Part shown: one piece after another, positions 35,533-43,757 of the stretch
How the letters are laid out: each line of letters starts with the position of its first letter
How positions within the stretch are numbered: the stretch's first letter is position 1
Assembly (NCBI GenBank): GCA_002087915.1
Contig: LWDP01000006.1
Location: forward strand, 1-62,454
Length of the DNA stretch: 62,454 bases
Source: Enterospora canceri
Lineage: Eukaryota; Microsporidia; Enterocytozoonidae
Reading direction: 5' to 3'
Notes under the pieces: model-generated
The model's input: only the letters and a program-made list of their open reading frames with translations
The model's database searches: none
Told to the model about the DNA's origin: nothing
Program-made: the position numbers and the translations under genes

Positions 35533-36816
35533 ATGAACAGAATAGTTAGACTTGATTCAAAGATTGTTAGACAAATAAGTGCTGGTGAAGTGGTTACGTC
35601 TCTATTTAGCGTAGCAAAGGAGCTGATAGAGAACGCATTGGATGCAGGTGGAACAGAAATTATGGTTAGGGTAGAGGGAACAGGGATGGTGGTAGAGGAT
35701 AATGGAACAGGAATAGGGGAGGACGACTTTGATAGGGTGTGTATGGCACATAATACATCAAAATACACGGATAGAATACTATTGGAGCAGGAGTATGGGT
35801 CATTTGGGTTCAGGGGAGAGGCACTCTACTCAATAAACCAGGTAGGAGAAGTAGAAGTGACAACAAGGGCAATTGGGGTGGATGTAGGATATAGGCTGAG
35901 TTACAGGAATGGGGAATTGGTAGAGAAGAGTAAGGTGGCAGTGAAGAGAGAGGGGACACGAATAGGAGTAATGGGAATATTCAGTAACAATTATATTCGA
36001 AAGAATGAGTATTATAGGGGAGATAGAATAAGAAGTAGGGAATTGGGAAGAATAGTGGATTTGGTGGAAGCGTACAACATAAATTATTCAGGAAGAATAA
36101 GAATGAAACTGGTAGATGGAGATACAGGAAGAGAATATGGGGAAGAAGTGGGAATAGGAAACAGGGTGTTGGATGTAGATGAGGAAGGATTGAGGATTGT
36201 GGTTGGAAATGGGAAGGGGAGATTTCACCTGTTGATAAATAACAGATTGGTAGAAGATAAGGTATTGAGGAAGATGATTTGTGGTAGAATAGGCAGGAAT
36301 AGGTTTGTGTTTATTTCAACGAAGGTGGAGAAGATTGATGCGAATATTGAGCCAAGTAAGAGAAAGGTGCTGGTTTATGGGAGAGAGAAGATGCACCAGA
36401 AAATAATGAAGGAGATTGACAAAATAGGCGAAACAAAGGTGGTAGAAGAGAGCAAGAGAGTGGGGAATATTGAGCAGAAGATGAGGAAAGTGAGTGAGAA
36501 GATATACGTGGATCCATCAAACAGGAGATTGGATGAATATGAAAATAATAAGGTGGAAGAAGTGAGGGTGAATAAGGTTAAAAGAGTGGAAGATGAGGCA
36601 ACTACAGGTAGAAAGAGGCTGAGTTTGAAGGAGACAGTTTACATTGGATCTGATGGGAATACGACGTATGTTCAACTGAATGACTCATTGGTTCAGTTGA
36701 ATGATATTGTAGTGGAGAACCTGAAGGAATTTAACAAAATCAAAATGGGGGAAGAAAGCGTAGACTACGAGGTGGTAGGAAGTCTACGAGAATTCTACAA
36801 TCGATTTGGAAGATAA
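35533..36816 (+). CDS. MLH1: DNA mismatch repair protein MutL homologue, MLH1-like, short carboxy end
   Basis: MutL homologues couple mismatch recognition to strand removal through an ATP-driven clamp in the nucleus. The GHKL ATPase motifs are all visible: KELIENALDA with E30 and N34, DNGTG at 56-60, and FGFRGEALYSIN at 91-102. LLINNRLVEDKVLRKMI, later in the amino-terminal half, matches the MLH1 version (FINHRLVEST..LRK) better than PMS1. The protein has only 427 residues. The carboxy-terminal dimerisation region is reduced to about 80 recognisable residues (LSLKETVYIGSD...), and the MLH1 ending FERC is absent. The start at 35533 follows gcccacgttgag. Choice of MLH1 over PMS1 is inference. 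Confidence 0.88.
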   Translation: MNRIVRLDSKIVRQISAGEVVTSLFSVAKELIENALDAGGTEIMVRVEGTGMVVEDNGTGIGEDDFDRVCMAHNTSKYTDRILLEQEYGSFGFRGEALYSINQVGEVEVTTRAIGVDVGYRLSYRNGELVEKSKVAVKREGTRIGVMGIFSNNYIRKNEYYRGDRIRSRELGRIVDLVEAYNINYSGRIRMKLVDGDTGREYGEEVGIGNRVLDVDEEGLRIVVGNGKGRFHLLINNRLVEDKVLRKMICGRIGRNRFVFISTKVEKIDANIEPSKRKVLVYGREKMHQKIMKEIDKIGETKVVEESKRVGNIEQKMRKVSEKIYVDPSNRRLDEYENNKVEEVRVNKVKRVEDEATTGRKRLSLKETVYIGSDGNTTYVQLNDSLVQLNDIVVENLKEFNKIKMGEESVDYEVVGSLREFYNRFGR

Positions 36817-36871
36817 ATTAGAATAGGCTTATTTGATTGATTTATGCAAAGAGTAGAATTTGGCCCATCGA

Positions 36872-38170
36872 ATGTCAAACATACACGCAGACCTAAACCA
36901 CATCAAAATACTCCTCATAGACCTAGTACGAGGAGTTGCTGACGTATGTGCTGATATAAATGATAACAAGTATGTTAAGAGTGTTACGGAGGCAATAAAG
37001 AGTCAGTTGACTGAGATAGAATGGGAAAGAACGAAAATGCTGGATGAAATAGAAAGAATCAAGGAGGAAACAGATGGATTGGTGGAAGAGATATACGGGG
37101 AAGATGGAGTTGATAGAGCAGAAAGAGTCAGTTTGGAGAGGACTATTCTGTGTAAGATGCAATATGGTGAGGAATTAGAGAAATACAAAAAGACGAAAAT
37201 GGAGTATGAGATAAAGAATGGTGAGTTGAATAGGGAAATTGAGAAGTATGGGGTGATACTGGACGGATATACGGTGGAAAATGGGAGTAGTATGGATAAG
37301 GTGGATGAAAACAACTGCAATAATCCAGAAATAAGCTTAATTCATACAAACAAATTGCTAAAATCAAGACTAGATAGCATAAAACAGAAGTTGCAACAAA
37401 ATGAGTCGTATAGGACGTACTTCTACACGAACATCAAGATGGTTTCGAGAGACCTGAAGATCGACTGCCCCATTTCATACGATGAAACAGTTCAAGAACT
37501 CGATAAGTTGTATAACACCCTCAAGAATGAGCTTGAAACCAATAAGAACGAGTTCATCAGAATCAGAGAGGAGATATCTGCCAGAGAGGAGCTGTTTGGT
37601 GATACAGCATGCTGCTTTGATGAGTGCTACAGCAGAAAGTACCTGAAAATGATGATCAGCCACCTTGAACAGGTGAAACAAAATGAGGTAACCAAAATAC
37701 AAGAAATCAAGTCGACCCTTCTCACAGAATACCACAACGAATTAGCGGAATATCAAACCAATATCACCAAAATAGGAGTCCCTGATCACCAACTGAGCAA
37801 TCAAACCAATATAGACGAACTGAATCAGGTCAACGAACTAATTGAGTTCAAATCCACCCTGATCAAAATGAAGGAGACCAACTCAAAGCTGTCTGATATC
37901 TCCGACCTGATGGGAAAGAGAGATGGTCTCCTCAGTGCAATAGACGAGTTTGAGAAGCTGGCTGCTGATCCCCGCCGTCTCTTCAAATCCTCCTTCCAAC
38001 TGAATAAGGAGGAGAAATTCAGAAAAACAGCCATTCCAACCCTAATCAAAATTGAAACCGAAATCACCAAAATGGCGTCATCCCCTGATTTGGACCCATC
38101 CATCTCCTCTGCCATCTCACACCTCATCCAACACAACCAAATCAACAGAAAGCTCTTCAAATGGTATTGA
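36872..38170 (+). CDS. ASE1: Microtubule-bundling protein, Ase1/PRC1/MAP65 family
   Basis: Members of this family cross-link antiparallel microtubules in the spindle midzone. The 432-residue protein is a long coiled coil (residues about 30-130 and 170-330). The most diagnostic segment, at about 350-395, reads KRDGLLSAIDEFEKLAADP, then RRLF, then LNKEEKFRK. It matches the conserved microtubule-binding region of Ase1/PRC1 (EFE..AsDP.RLF....EEK.RK). Ase1 and PRC1 are 600-900 residues, so the disordered tail is missing. The start at 36872 follows tggcccatcga. It lies 55 bases after MLH1 on the same strand. Confidence 0.85.
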   Translation: MSNIHADLNHIKILLIDLVRGVADVCADINDNKYVKSVTEAIKSQLTEIEWERTKMLDEIERIKEETDGLVEEIYGEDGVDRAERVSLERTILCKMQYGEELEKYKKTKMEYEIKNGELNREIEKYGVILDGYTVENGSSMDKVDENNCNNPEISLIHTNKLLKSRLDSIKQKLQQNESYRTYFYTNIKMVSRDLKIDCPISYDETVQELDKLYNTLKNELETNKNEFIRIREEISAREELFGDTACCFDECYSRKYLKMMISHLEQVKQNEVTKIQEIKSTLLTEYHNELAEYQTNITKIGVPDHQLSNQTNIDELNQVNELIEFKSTLIKMKETNSKLSDISDLMGKRDGLLSAIDEFEKLAADPRRLFKSSFQLNKEEKFRKTAIPTLIKIETEITKMASSPDLDPSISSAISHLIQHNQINRKLFKWY

Positions 38171-38248
38171 GCCCGTCATTCTGTAAAACCAATTGTCTTT
38201 CAAACAATCCCAGTTTCACCTTTTTTAAAACGGCTTCCTTCCCATTCC

Positions 38249-38764
38249 ATGATATTCAGTCACATCTCAGTCGCATACGGATTCTACCTGGCCCACCATG
38301 GGACACAAAACTACGTTGGAATTGTCGATAACAAGGTGATGCTGGTAGACAGAATGGCAGATAGCGTAGACGTCAACATGATGAAGACGGAGGATAAGTC
38401 GATTCTCCATTCTGTGCTCTCATTGGGGCAGTCTGCCATTGCTATGGGAGACACGAATGTGCTGGTTAAGGCGGGTCTAAACGCATCTGATTCAAAGCAG
38501 GCAGCTGTGGTTGTTCTAACTCACAATGGGACATACGTGGTGAAGTTCGCTGATAAGTGCCTAGGGGAGAGCACTGACTCAATTGTAGGCATAGAATGCA
38601 CGAGACCAGACGTATTGGAGTTTGACAGGGTCGATATGAAGAGTAGGCCATACGGAAATCCACAGACTACGTCCTACAGTAGAACAACCAGAACAACTAC
38701 GTCCTATACGACTCCAATGAGCAGTCACACTGGATTCACAGGTGGAAGCAGTGGAATGTACTAA
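38249..38764 (+). CDS. Secreted ricin-B-lectin-like protein with Ser/Thr-rich tail
   Basis: The product has 171 residues. A short leader (MIFSHISVAYG) runs into a single diverged trefoil (YLAHHGTQNYVGIVDNKVML ... DKCLGESTDSIVGIECTRPDVLEF). The last 40 residues are Thr, Ser, Tyr and Gly-rich (TTSYSRTTRTTTSYTT), a likely O-glycosylation stretch. The start follows ttcccattcc, so this member has the CCC-type signal that most of the array lacks. Confidence 0.78.
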   Translation: MIFSHISVAYGFYLAHHGTQNYVGIVDNKVMLVDRMADSVDVNMMKTEDKSILHSVLSLGQSAIAMGDTNVLVKAGLNASDSKQAAVVVLTHNGTYVVKFADKCLGESTDSIVGIECTRPDVLEFDRVDMKSRPYGNPQTTSYSRTTRTTTSYTTPMSSHTGFTGGSSGMY

Positions 38765-38785
38765 ATCACATTGATGGTTTTACTT

Positions 38786-38794
38786 CTGTTTTAT
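38786..38794 (+). promoter_or_regulatory. CTGTTTTAT box before a lectin-like gene
   Basis: ctgttttat lies 45 bases ahead of the ATG at 38831 and repeats the box found before other members of the array. Spacing is looser than in the other copies, so support is weak. Confidence 0.25.
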
Positions 38795-38830
38795 AATTTA
38801 AACAGATTTAAACACGGTTGAAACCATTTG

Positions 38831-39418
38831 ATGAATATTCTGTTTGCCTTGGTCTTAGTCGTTGGGGCAGAATACATTCGTGTTGCAGGAAGCAGGCAGT
38901 ATCTGGGGCACAGAAACGGTCGAATTGTGCTTACAGGGAGAAGTGGGGCAGCCCATTTCTATCGAGAACGTGCTGGATTCAGTGATGCATTTTATACCAG
39001 AATTAAATTCATGGCAAATGGGGCATGGCATGTTCTGGGGGGCGGAAGTCGTCTTGGGGCTGTTCACTACCCAGGGGGACAAGAGGACAGGTTTAAGATC
39101 ACCCTGAACAGCAAAAACAGCTTCGAACTGAGAAATAGTCGAGGTGGATGCGTATCAGGGGGAAGAAGCAGCGTTGGAATGGGCAGCTGCTACCGTCCAA
39201 TGCGATTTGTATTCGAAAACAGGTTCAAAGTCCCAGATTTGCGCAGATCAAAGGCAACGAGGAGTGCAATGGCAGTATCAGACTGGATCAAGGAGGAGAT
39301 GTTGAGTGGGCACTATGGGCGCAGAAGTGGGATGCTGGAGACGTATGAGCGACGAGTGGGGCGGATGAGAAGGTATAGGAGGCCAATAATAGCAGAATAC
39401 TACGTTGAGATAATATAA
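38831..39418 (+). CDS. Secreted ricin-B-lectin-like protein, Arg-rich
   Basis: The product has 195 residues. A strong signal peptide (MNILFALVLVVGAEY) precedes one trefoil in which GGCVSGGRSSVGMGSCYRPMRFVF keeps the two cysteines and the final F but has lost the Gln. The tail is rich in Arg and Tyr (MRRYRRPIIAEYY). The first in-frame ATG is at 38831. Overall pI appears very basic, unlike the acidic tails elsewhere in the array. Confidence 0.8.
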   Translation: MNILFALVLVVGAEYIRVAGSRQYLGHRNGRIVLTGRSGAAHFYRERAGFSDAFYTRIKFMANGAWHVLGGGSRLGAVHYPGGQEDRFKITLNSKNSFELRNSRGGCVSGGRSSVGMGSCYRPMRFVFENRFKVPDLRRSKATRSAMAVSDWIKEEMLSGHYGRRSGMLETYERRVGRMRRYRRPIIAEYYVEII

Positions 39419-39498
39419 TAAATTGATCAATATTGATCACTAATATATTTCAGAAAAATCAACCTAAAACAAAATAGGTCAAAACAGCATTCAGTTTC

Positions 39499-40599
39499 AT
39501 GTTGTCAAACACAATGCTATTCCTTACCACAATCCGGGCAGTCTATTTCGTGCAGAAGGATACAGGGCTCTTTCTCTCAACCACAGGAGACAAGTTTGTG
39601 ATAAATCACGAGCCAAATGATTTTGAGATAGCAGACACGAAGGAGAAGGAGAAGAAGGTGATAAAGTACAATGGGAAGGCAATGACGAACAGTTTCAAGG
39701 CATTCAGAAACAACCAGGCCAAGTTGAAGAGTGCCAGTGGGCGAGACAACCAGGAAATGCGAGTTGTATTCACAGGAAGGGGAACTGTTGGAATTGCGAA
39801 TGGATGGAAGTGTCTCATAAACAAGGAAGGACAAGCCAAGTTCAAATGGTGCAGCAGTGGTGGAATGGCTGAATTCAGAATGTGCTATGATCACTATTGT
39901 TTAAGAAGATATGGAAGATTAGGAGGAATGGGTCATGGAGGAGGCCATGGCGGATTCGGAGGTGGATTTGGTGGCGGTGGCTACGGATTTGGATTCGGAG
40001 GTGGATTTGATGACGGATTTGATGGTGGATTTGATGGATATGGCGGATTTGGAGGAGGTTTCGGTCACGGTGGTGGATTTGGAGGCGGATTTGGTCACGG
40101 TGGTGGCTATGGCGATGGCTACGGTGGATTTGAAGACGACTGCTTTGGTGGTGGATACGGTCACGGTGGTGGCTACAACAGGGGACATGGTAGACGTAGA
40201 TTTGATGACTACAGTGATAACGGATTTGGATCAGATTTCTATGATTCATGTTCAGATGATGAATTTGATAAGGAAGCAGCAAGAAAGCAGTCTCCTTATA
40301 AGGATATTGCATTCAAAAGCAGAAAAGTGAGACGTATTCGAGACAACTATGCTACAGTTGATGAATACAATATGAGGAAGAATATGCCATTGAACAAGAA
40401 GCAGCTTCAGAATTTGGGGAACCTGAGAAGATGTGGAGCAATGCACTGTCCTTTGGATGCAGAATCACAGGCACTGTTTGACAAATTGTGTATGGGAATA
40501 AAAATAAAGACAGGTTTGGAAAACGGGGAAATAAGTGGAAACCCAATGAATTACGTAAGATGTTGTAGCACAAATCCACTATGCCCAGTATGTGCATGA
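39499..40599 (+). CDS. Secreted ricin-B-lectin-like protein with large Gly/Phe-rich region
   Basis: The product has 366 residues. A leader (NTMLFLTTIRAVYF) and one trefoil (DTGLFLSTTGDKFVI ... WKCLINKEGQAKFKWCSSGG...EFRM, to about residue 130) are followed by about 95 residues of Gly, Phe, Asp, His and Tyr (GGFGGG, GFGHGG). An acidic spacer and a Cys-rich end (MNYVRCCSTNPLCPVCA) complete it. The Gly/Phe/Tyr composition is typical of structural coat or wall proteins, and the clustered cysteines could cross-link. A spore-wall or polar-tube-related role is inference from composition. Confidence 0.82.
   Translation: MLSNTMLFLTTIRAVYFVQKDTGLFLSTTGDKFVINHEPNDFEIADTKEKEKKVIKYNGKAMTNSFKAFRNNQAKLKSASGRDNQEMRVVFTGRGTVGIANGWKCLINKEGQAKFKWCSSGGMAEFRMCYDHYCLRRYGRLGGMGHGGGHGGFGGGFGGGGYGFGFGGGFDDGFDGGFDGYGGFGGGFGHGGGFGGGFGHGGGYGDGYGGFEDDCFGGGYGHGGGYNRGHGRRRFDDYSDNGFGSDFYDSCSDDEFDKEAARKQSPYKDIAFKSRKVRRIRDNYATVDEYNMRKNMPLNKKQLQNLGNLRRCGAMHCPLDAESQALFDKLCMGIKIKTGLENGEISGNPMNYVRCCSTNPLCPVCA
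39931..40215 (+). repeat. Imperfect repeat region coding for Gly/Phe-rich protein segment
   Basis: Repeated ggatttgg, ggtggatt and ggtcacggtgg units make a low-complexity stretch inside the lectin-like gene. The unit length is irregular and wobble bases vary, so it is older than the His-Pro-Ser array at 25.9 kb. Confidence 0.8.
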
Positions 40600-40647
40600 G
40601 ATAGTGATCAGGAATATTGATCAAAGATAGTGATCAATAATATCGAT

Positions 40648-41394
40648 TTAAGCATAGTCACTCTCGATGCTTCTTTCTCTAAAACCATCTGCCTTTTCAC
40701 CACTGAACTCATCTCTATCAAATCTCCTTCGTGGCCCAGAATTGTTCAGGCTTCTTATTTTCTTCCTCACCAATTCCACTCCATCACTCTTTTCCTCTGA
40801 ATTGTAGTCTCGTCTTGGTCTCTTGTTCCTGCTACGGTCTTGTGGCTCGTCAAACTCACCATTGTTCTCCTTCTCTGTCTCACAATCACGTTCATCAAAC
40901 ATGAATTGCTGCCTATTGCTACTACTCACCTCAAAGCTGTTTGATTCCTCCCTTCTTCCACGATGCTGTGGTCTTCTACCTTCTCTCTTCTCCATTTCAT
41001 CTACTGGTGCAATACTGAACTTGATCACACTCTTCTGATTGCACCTATCGAGTCTAATTTTGCCACTGGTGTAAGCCAAGCATCCATTTGTGTTTCTGAA
41101 TATCACATGGAATCCCTGTATATCTGGTATAAATATCATGTAAAACGGCGTCTTCTTTGTTGGATGCATCTTCAGAACACCATCATCAAAGTGGATGAAT
41201 TTGTGGTTGATTTTGATCAGGTGGCTCAGGTGATCGGTTTTGATCAGCTCAATCGCATGTTTCTGTGGGGTAAGGTGAACTGTATTTCCACGAAGGCCTA
41301 GGAATCCTCTGTGTGCTCCTCTAGCATCAATATCAGCTCTCAAATAGTATCTGGCTGCAGAAAGTATATTACATAAATGCAACCATATTCCCAT
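40648..41394 (-). CDS. Secreted ricin-B-lectin-like protein with charged tail, opposite strand
   Basis: The product has 248 residues. A leader (MGIWLHLCNILSAARYY) precedes one trefoil (GFLGLRGNTVHLTPQKHAI ... GCLAYTSGKIRLDRCNQKSVIKF), and from about residue 130 a tail rich in Arg, Glu, Ser and Asp. It is the only array member on the minus strand and marks the right end of the family in this window. The tail resembles nuclear-localisation-like basic runs (RNKRPRRDY), though a secreted protein would need host-cell uptake for that to matter. Confidence 0.8.
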   Translation of the reverse strand: MGIWLHLCNILSAARYYLRADIDARGAHRGFLGLRGNTVHLTPQKHAIELIKTDHLSHLIKINHKFIHFDDGVLKMHPTKKTPFYMIFIPDIQGFHVIFRNTNGCLAYTSGKIRLDRCNQKSVIKFSIAPVDEMEKREGRRPQHRGRREESNSFEVSSSNRQQFMFDERDCETEKENNGEFDEPQDRSRNKRPRRDYNSEEKSDGVELVRKKIRSLNNSGPRRRFDRDEFSGEKADGFRERSIESDYA

Positions 41395-41464
41395 GATTCA
41401 CTAGTTCATAATATTTTAAAACTGAGTTTCATCTGGTTTATTTATTTTGAAGGAATCCTACAGA

Positions 41465-43711
41465 ATGGTAGCAGAAGAGACAAATGAAACTATGGCGGTA
41501 CAGGCGGGAGAGATGGAAACTAAAACAGCTGCAAATAAAATTGGAACAGTCAGGCCATTTTATGCAACAAGAACAGAAAGCAGTCAGCATCTGGTTTCAC
41601 AGGAGAATCTCGTAGGAGAAGGCAGAGTGGATCTGATTGATTTCAGGGAGTCAGATGATCAGACTGACTCCAGTGTATTCAACAACTTGCTAATTGATCT
41701 ATCATTGGATTCAGTTAATACACTAAGGAAAATCAACAAATTCACCAAATACAGTCCATTGGAACAAAGGCAATTTATGTTGGCGATGAAAGTGTATCAG
41801 GATAGTGGGACACTGGGTGCATCACTGATATTTGAAATATTCATCAAAATACACTTACACAATAAGATCACCAAAAATAGTCTAGAAATTACAGACATTA
41901 ATCACGAAGCAACTAATATGATACGAAATCTAGCTGATAAACACATCAATATCGAGAGAGACGGCAAAATAAACATTCTGGCATTCATAGTCAGCAAAAT
42001 AACCACAAACCAAATCAATAGTGCAATATTCAAGTACGACATCTACTATTACATTGAAATAGAATTCATCAATCAGTCTAATTTCAATAGGAACATCATC
42101 TACGAAATGAATCAACTGAATCAGAACACCCTTATAAATTGGAGTAAGGCAACTGAGAGCAAATACAAGTTCATCAATGAGACGAATGAAGTATTGCTCA
42201 ATCAGATTAAGCACATGTCAAATGCATCTGTTTTGGTCACACTGTTGGAGAACCTGAGGAACTATGAGTATGTATGGATCAAAATTGATTTCATACAGAA
42301 GAACTGTCTCTACTGTGTGGAGAAATTGCTGATTGATGTTTATTTGAATGGAAATAGGGTAGTTGGCAGCAATTCGAATAAGCTAGGAAACAGTCTAGAA
42401 AATATCACTGGAACAGATCTAGCAACATTTATCAGTCCAAAAGAAAAGAAAAGTGGAACAAACTACAAGACACTGATAAGAATACTGAAGAAGTTGGATA
42501 ACTTCCCACTATTGATCAATTTTATACGAAAAACAGGGTGTACTGAAGTAAGCAGGCTCTTTTACGATATGGCAAACAACAATAAGATTCAGAACTGCTA
42601 CTTTGTGGAAGCATTGATAATCAATTTGGAGGAATTACATCTTCTTAATGAGACTAAGCTACAGGAATTAGTTGGAACATGTTATTTGATCTATATTCTG
42701 GATGAATACAAGAACTACAAGAGGACAATGAGAGTCCTAGTTGGTAGGAAGATGATCAATTACGTGATTATTGATTCCATCAACAAGAATCCAAACAAGA
42801 GCCTGAGAAACACCAATCAAACAATTAAGAAAATTGATTATTTGTTGGGGCTGATTGAAATCAGTGAGCTTGAGAAAATAACAGAAAAAGATGGCAACAA
42901 AACAGCAGCACAGTTACTGAACAGAATGTACCAAAAAGAGATCAGGATTCTCTTAGAAGATCACAATGTTGATTTCAACACCAAAACGAGTTTGATCAAC
43001 ATATTCATGGGATTAAGAAACCCAAAGTACCTGGATGAAGTATTCAAAATAACTGGATCAATATTAATCAATAGAATCAAACATATTCTAGAGGATGATA
43101 CATTCAATACGTTTGTGATAGAATTGATCAGGTCATTGATCAGGAAGAATATTTGTGTACAGAATATTCAGAATAGCATTGGGGATGAAATGATAAGGAA
43201 CATCCTGGAAAACTCAGGTGAAATGGAAGATGGACACTACCTCAGGGATGCCAAGGTGGAAATTGAAACTAAAGAAAAGGAATTTACACTGATACTGCTA
43301 GGAAATAATTTGAATGAGTTGGTAGTTGAATTCACAGATGAAATGGGGATGATTGAAACATATTGTGACATGAATGTGGGTGATAGAATGCAAATTCAGT
43401 ACAAAAACAAGGTGCTTAAGACAACAAACAAACAGATCAGTATGAAAAACATTAGGAAAATAGTGATAAAGAACAGGACAACAAACCATGTGCTACTAAA
43501 GCAGCTCTTCTATTACGAAGTAGCAATTGATATCGACTATCCCAAGAATGAGACTGATCTATATCAGCTATACGTGAAACCACTGATGAAATTGCTTGAA
43601 TTCCACCGGAAAAATGGTGTTGCAATTAGGAAGCACATTGTGAATCTCAGTAAGGAGAATGTACAGTTGAAAATGCATAACGTGATGGCGTTGCAGCAGA
43701 ATAAAGAGTGA
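41465..43711 (+). CDS. Large helical protein, unknown (748 residues)
   Basis: After a polar amino-terminal 70 residues the protein is almost wholly helical and rich in Asn, Ile, Lys and Leu, with no membrane segment or signal peptide. A short beta-rich section occurs at about residues 590-690 (KEFTLILLGNNLNELVVEF, then DRMQIQYKNKVL), followed by a final helix (HIVNLSKENVQLKMHNVM). No repeat signature is decisive, although a helical solenoid of the HEAT/armadillo kind would fit. The ATG at 41465 follows aatcctacaga. The next gene is of similar size, composition and orientation, but I see no clear sequence match between the two. Confidence 0.82.
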   Translation: MVAEETNETMAVQAGEMETKTAANKIGTVRPFYATRTESSQHLVSQENLVGEGRVDLIDFRESDDQTDSSVFNNLLIDLSLDSVNTLRKINKFTKYSPLEQRQFMLAMKVYQDSGTLGASLIFEIFIKIHLHNKITKNSLEITDINHEATNMIRNLADKHINIERDGKINILAFIVSKITTNQINSAIFKYDIYYYIEIEFINQSNFNRNIIYEMNQLNQNTLINWSKATESKYKFINETNEVLLNQIKHMSNASVLVTLLENLRNYEYVWIKIDFIQKNCLYCVEKLLIDVYLNGNRVVGSNSNKLGNSLENITGTDLATFISPKEKKSGTNYKTLIRILKKLDNFPLLINFIRKTGCTEVSRLFYDMANNNKIQNCYFVEALIINLEELHLLNETKLQELVGTCYLIYILDEYKNYKRTMRVLVGRKMINYVIIDSINKNPNKSLRNTNQTIKKIDYLLGLIEISELEKITEKDGNKTAAQLLNRMYQKEIRILLEDHNVDFNTKTSLINIFMGLRNPKYLDEVFKITGSILINRIKHILEDDTFNTFVIELIRSLIRKNICVQNIQNSIGDEMIRNILENSGEMEDGHYLRDAKVEIETKEKEFTLILLGNNLNELVVEFTDEMGMIETYCDMNVGDRMQIQYKNKVLKTTNKQISMKNIRKIVIKNRTTNHVLLKQLFYYEVAIDIDYPKNETDLYQLYVKPLMKLLEFHRKNGVAIRKHIVNLSKENVQLKMHNVMALQQNKE

Positions 43712-43757
43712 AATAATTCAGGGAAGTTTTTGAAGGAATTTGAGAAATTTATGCCCT

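Noticed and set aside
21807..41394. Ricin-type toxins
   Set aside because: Only B-chain-like trefoil domains are present; no ribosome-inactivating A-chain active-site pattern is visible in any member.
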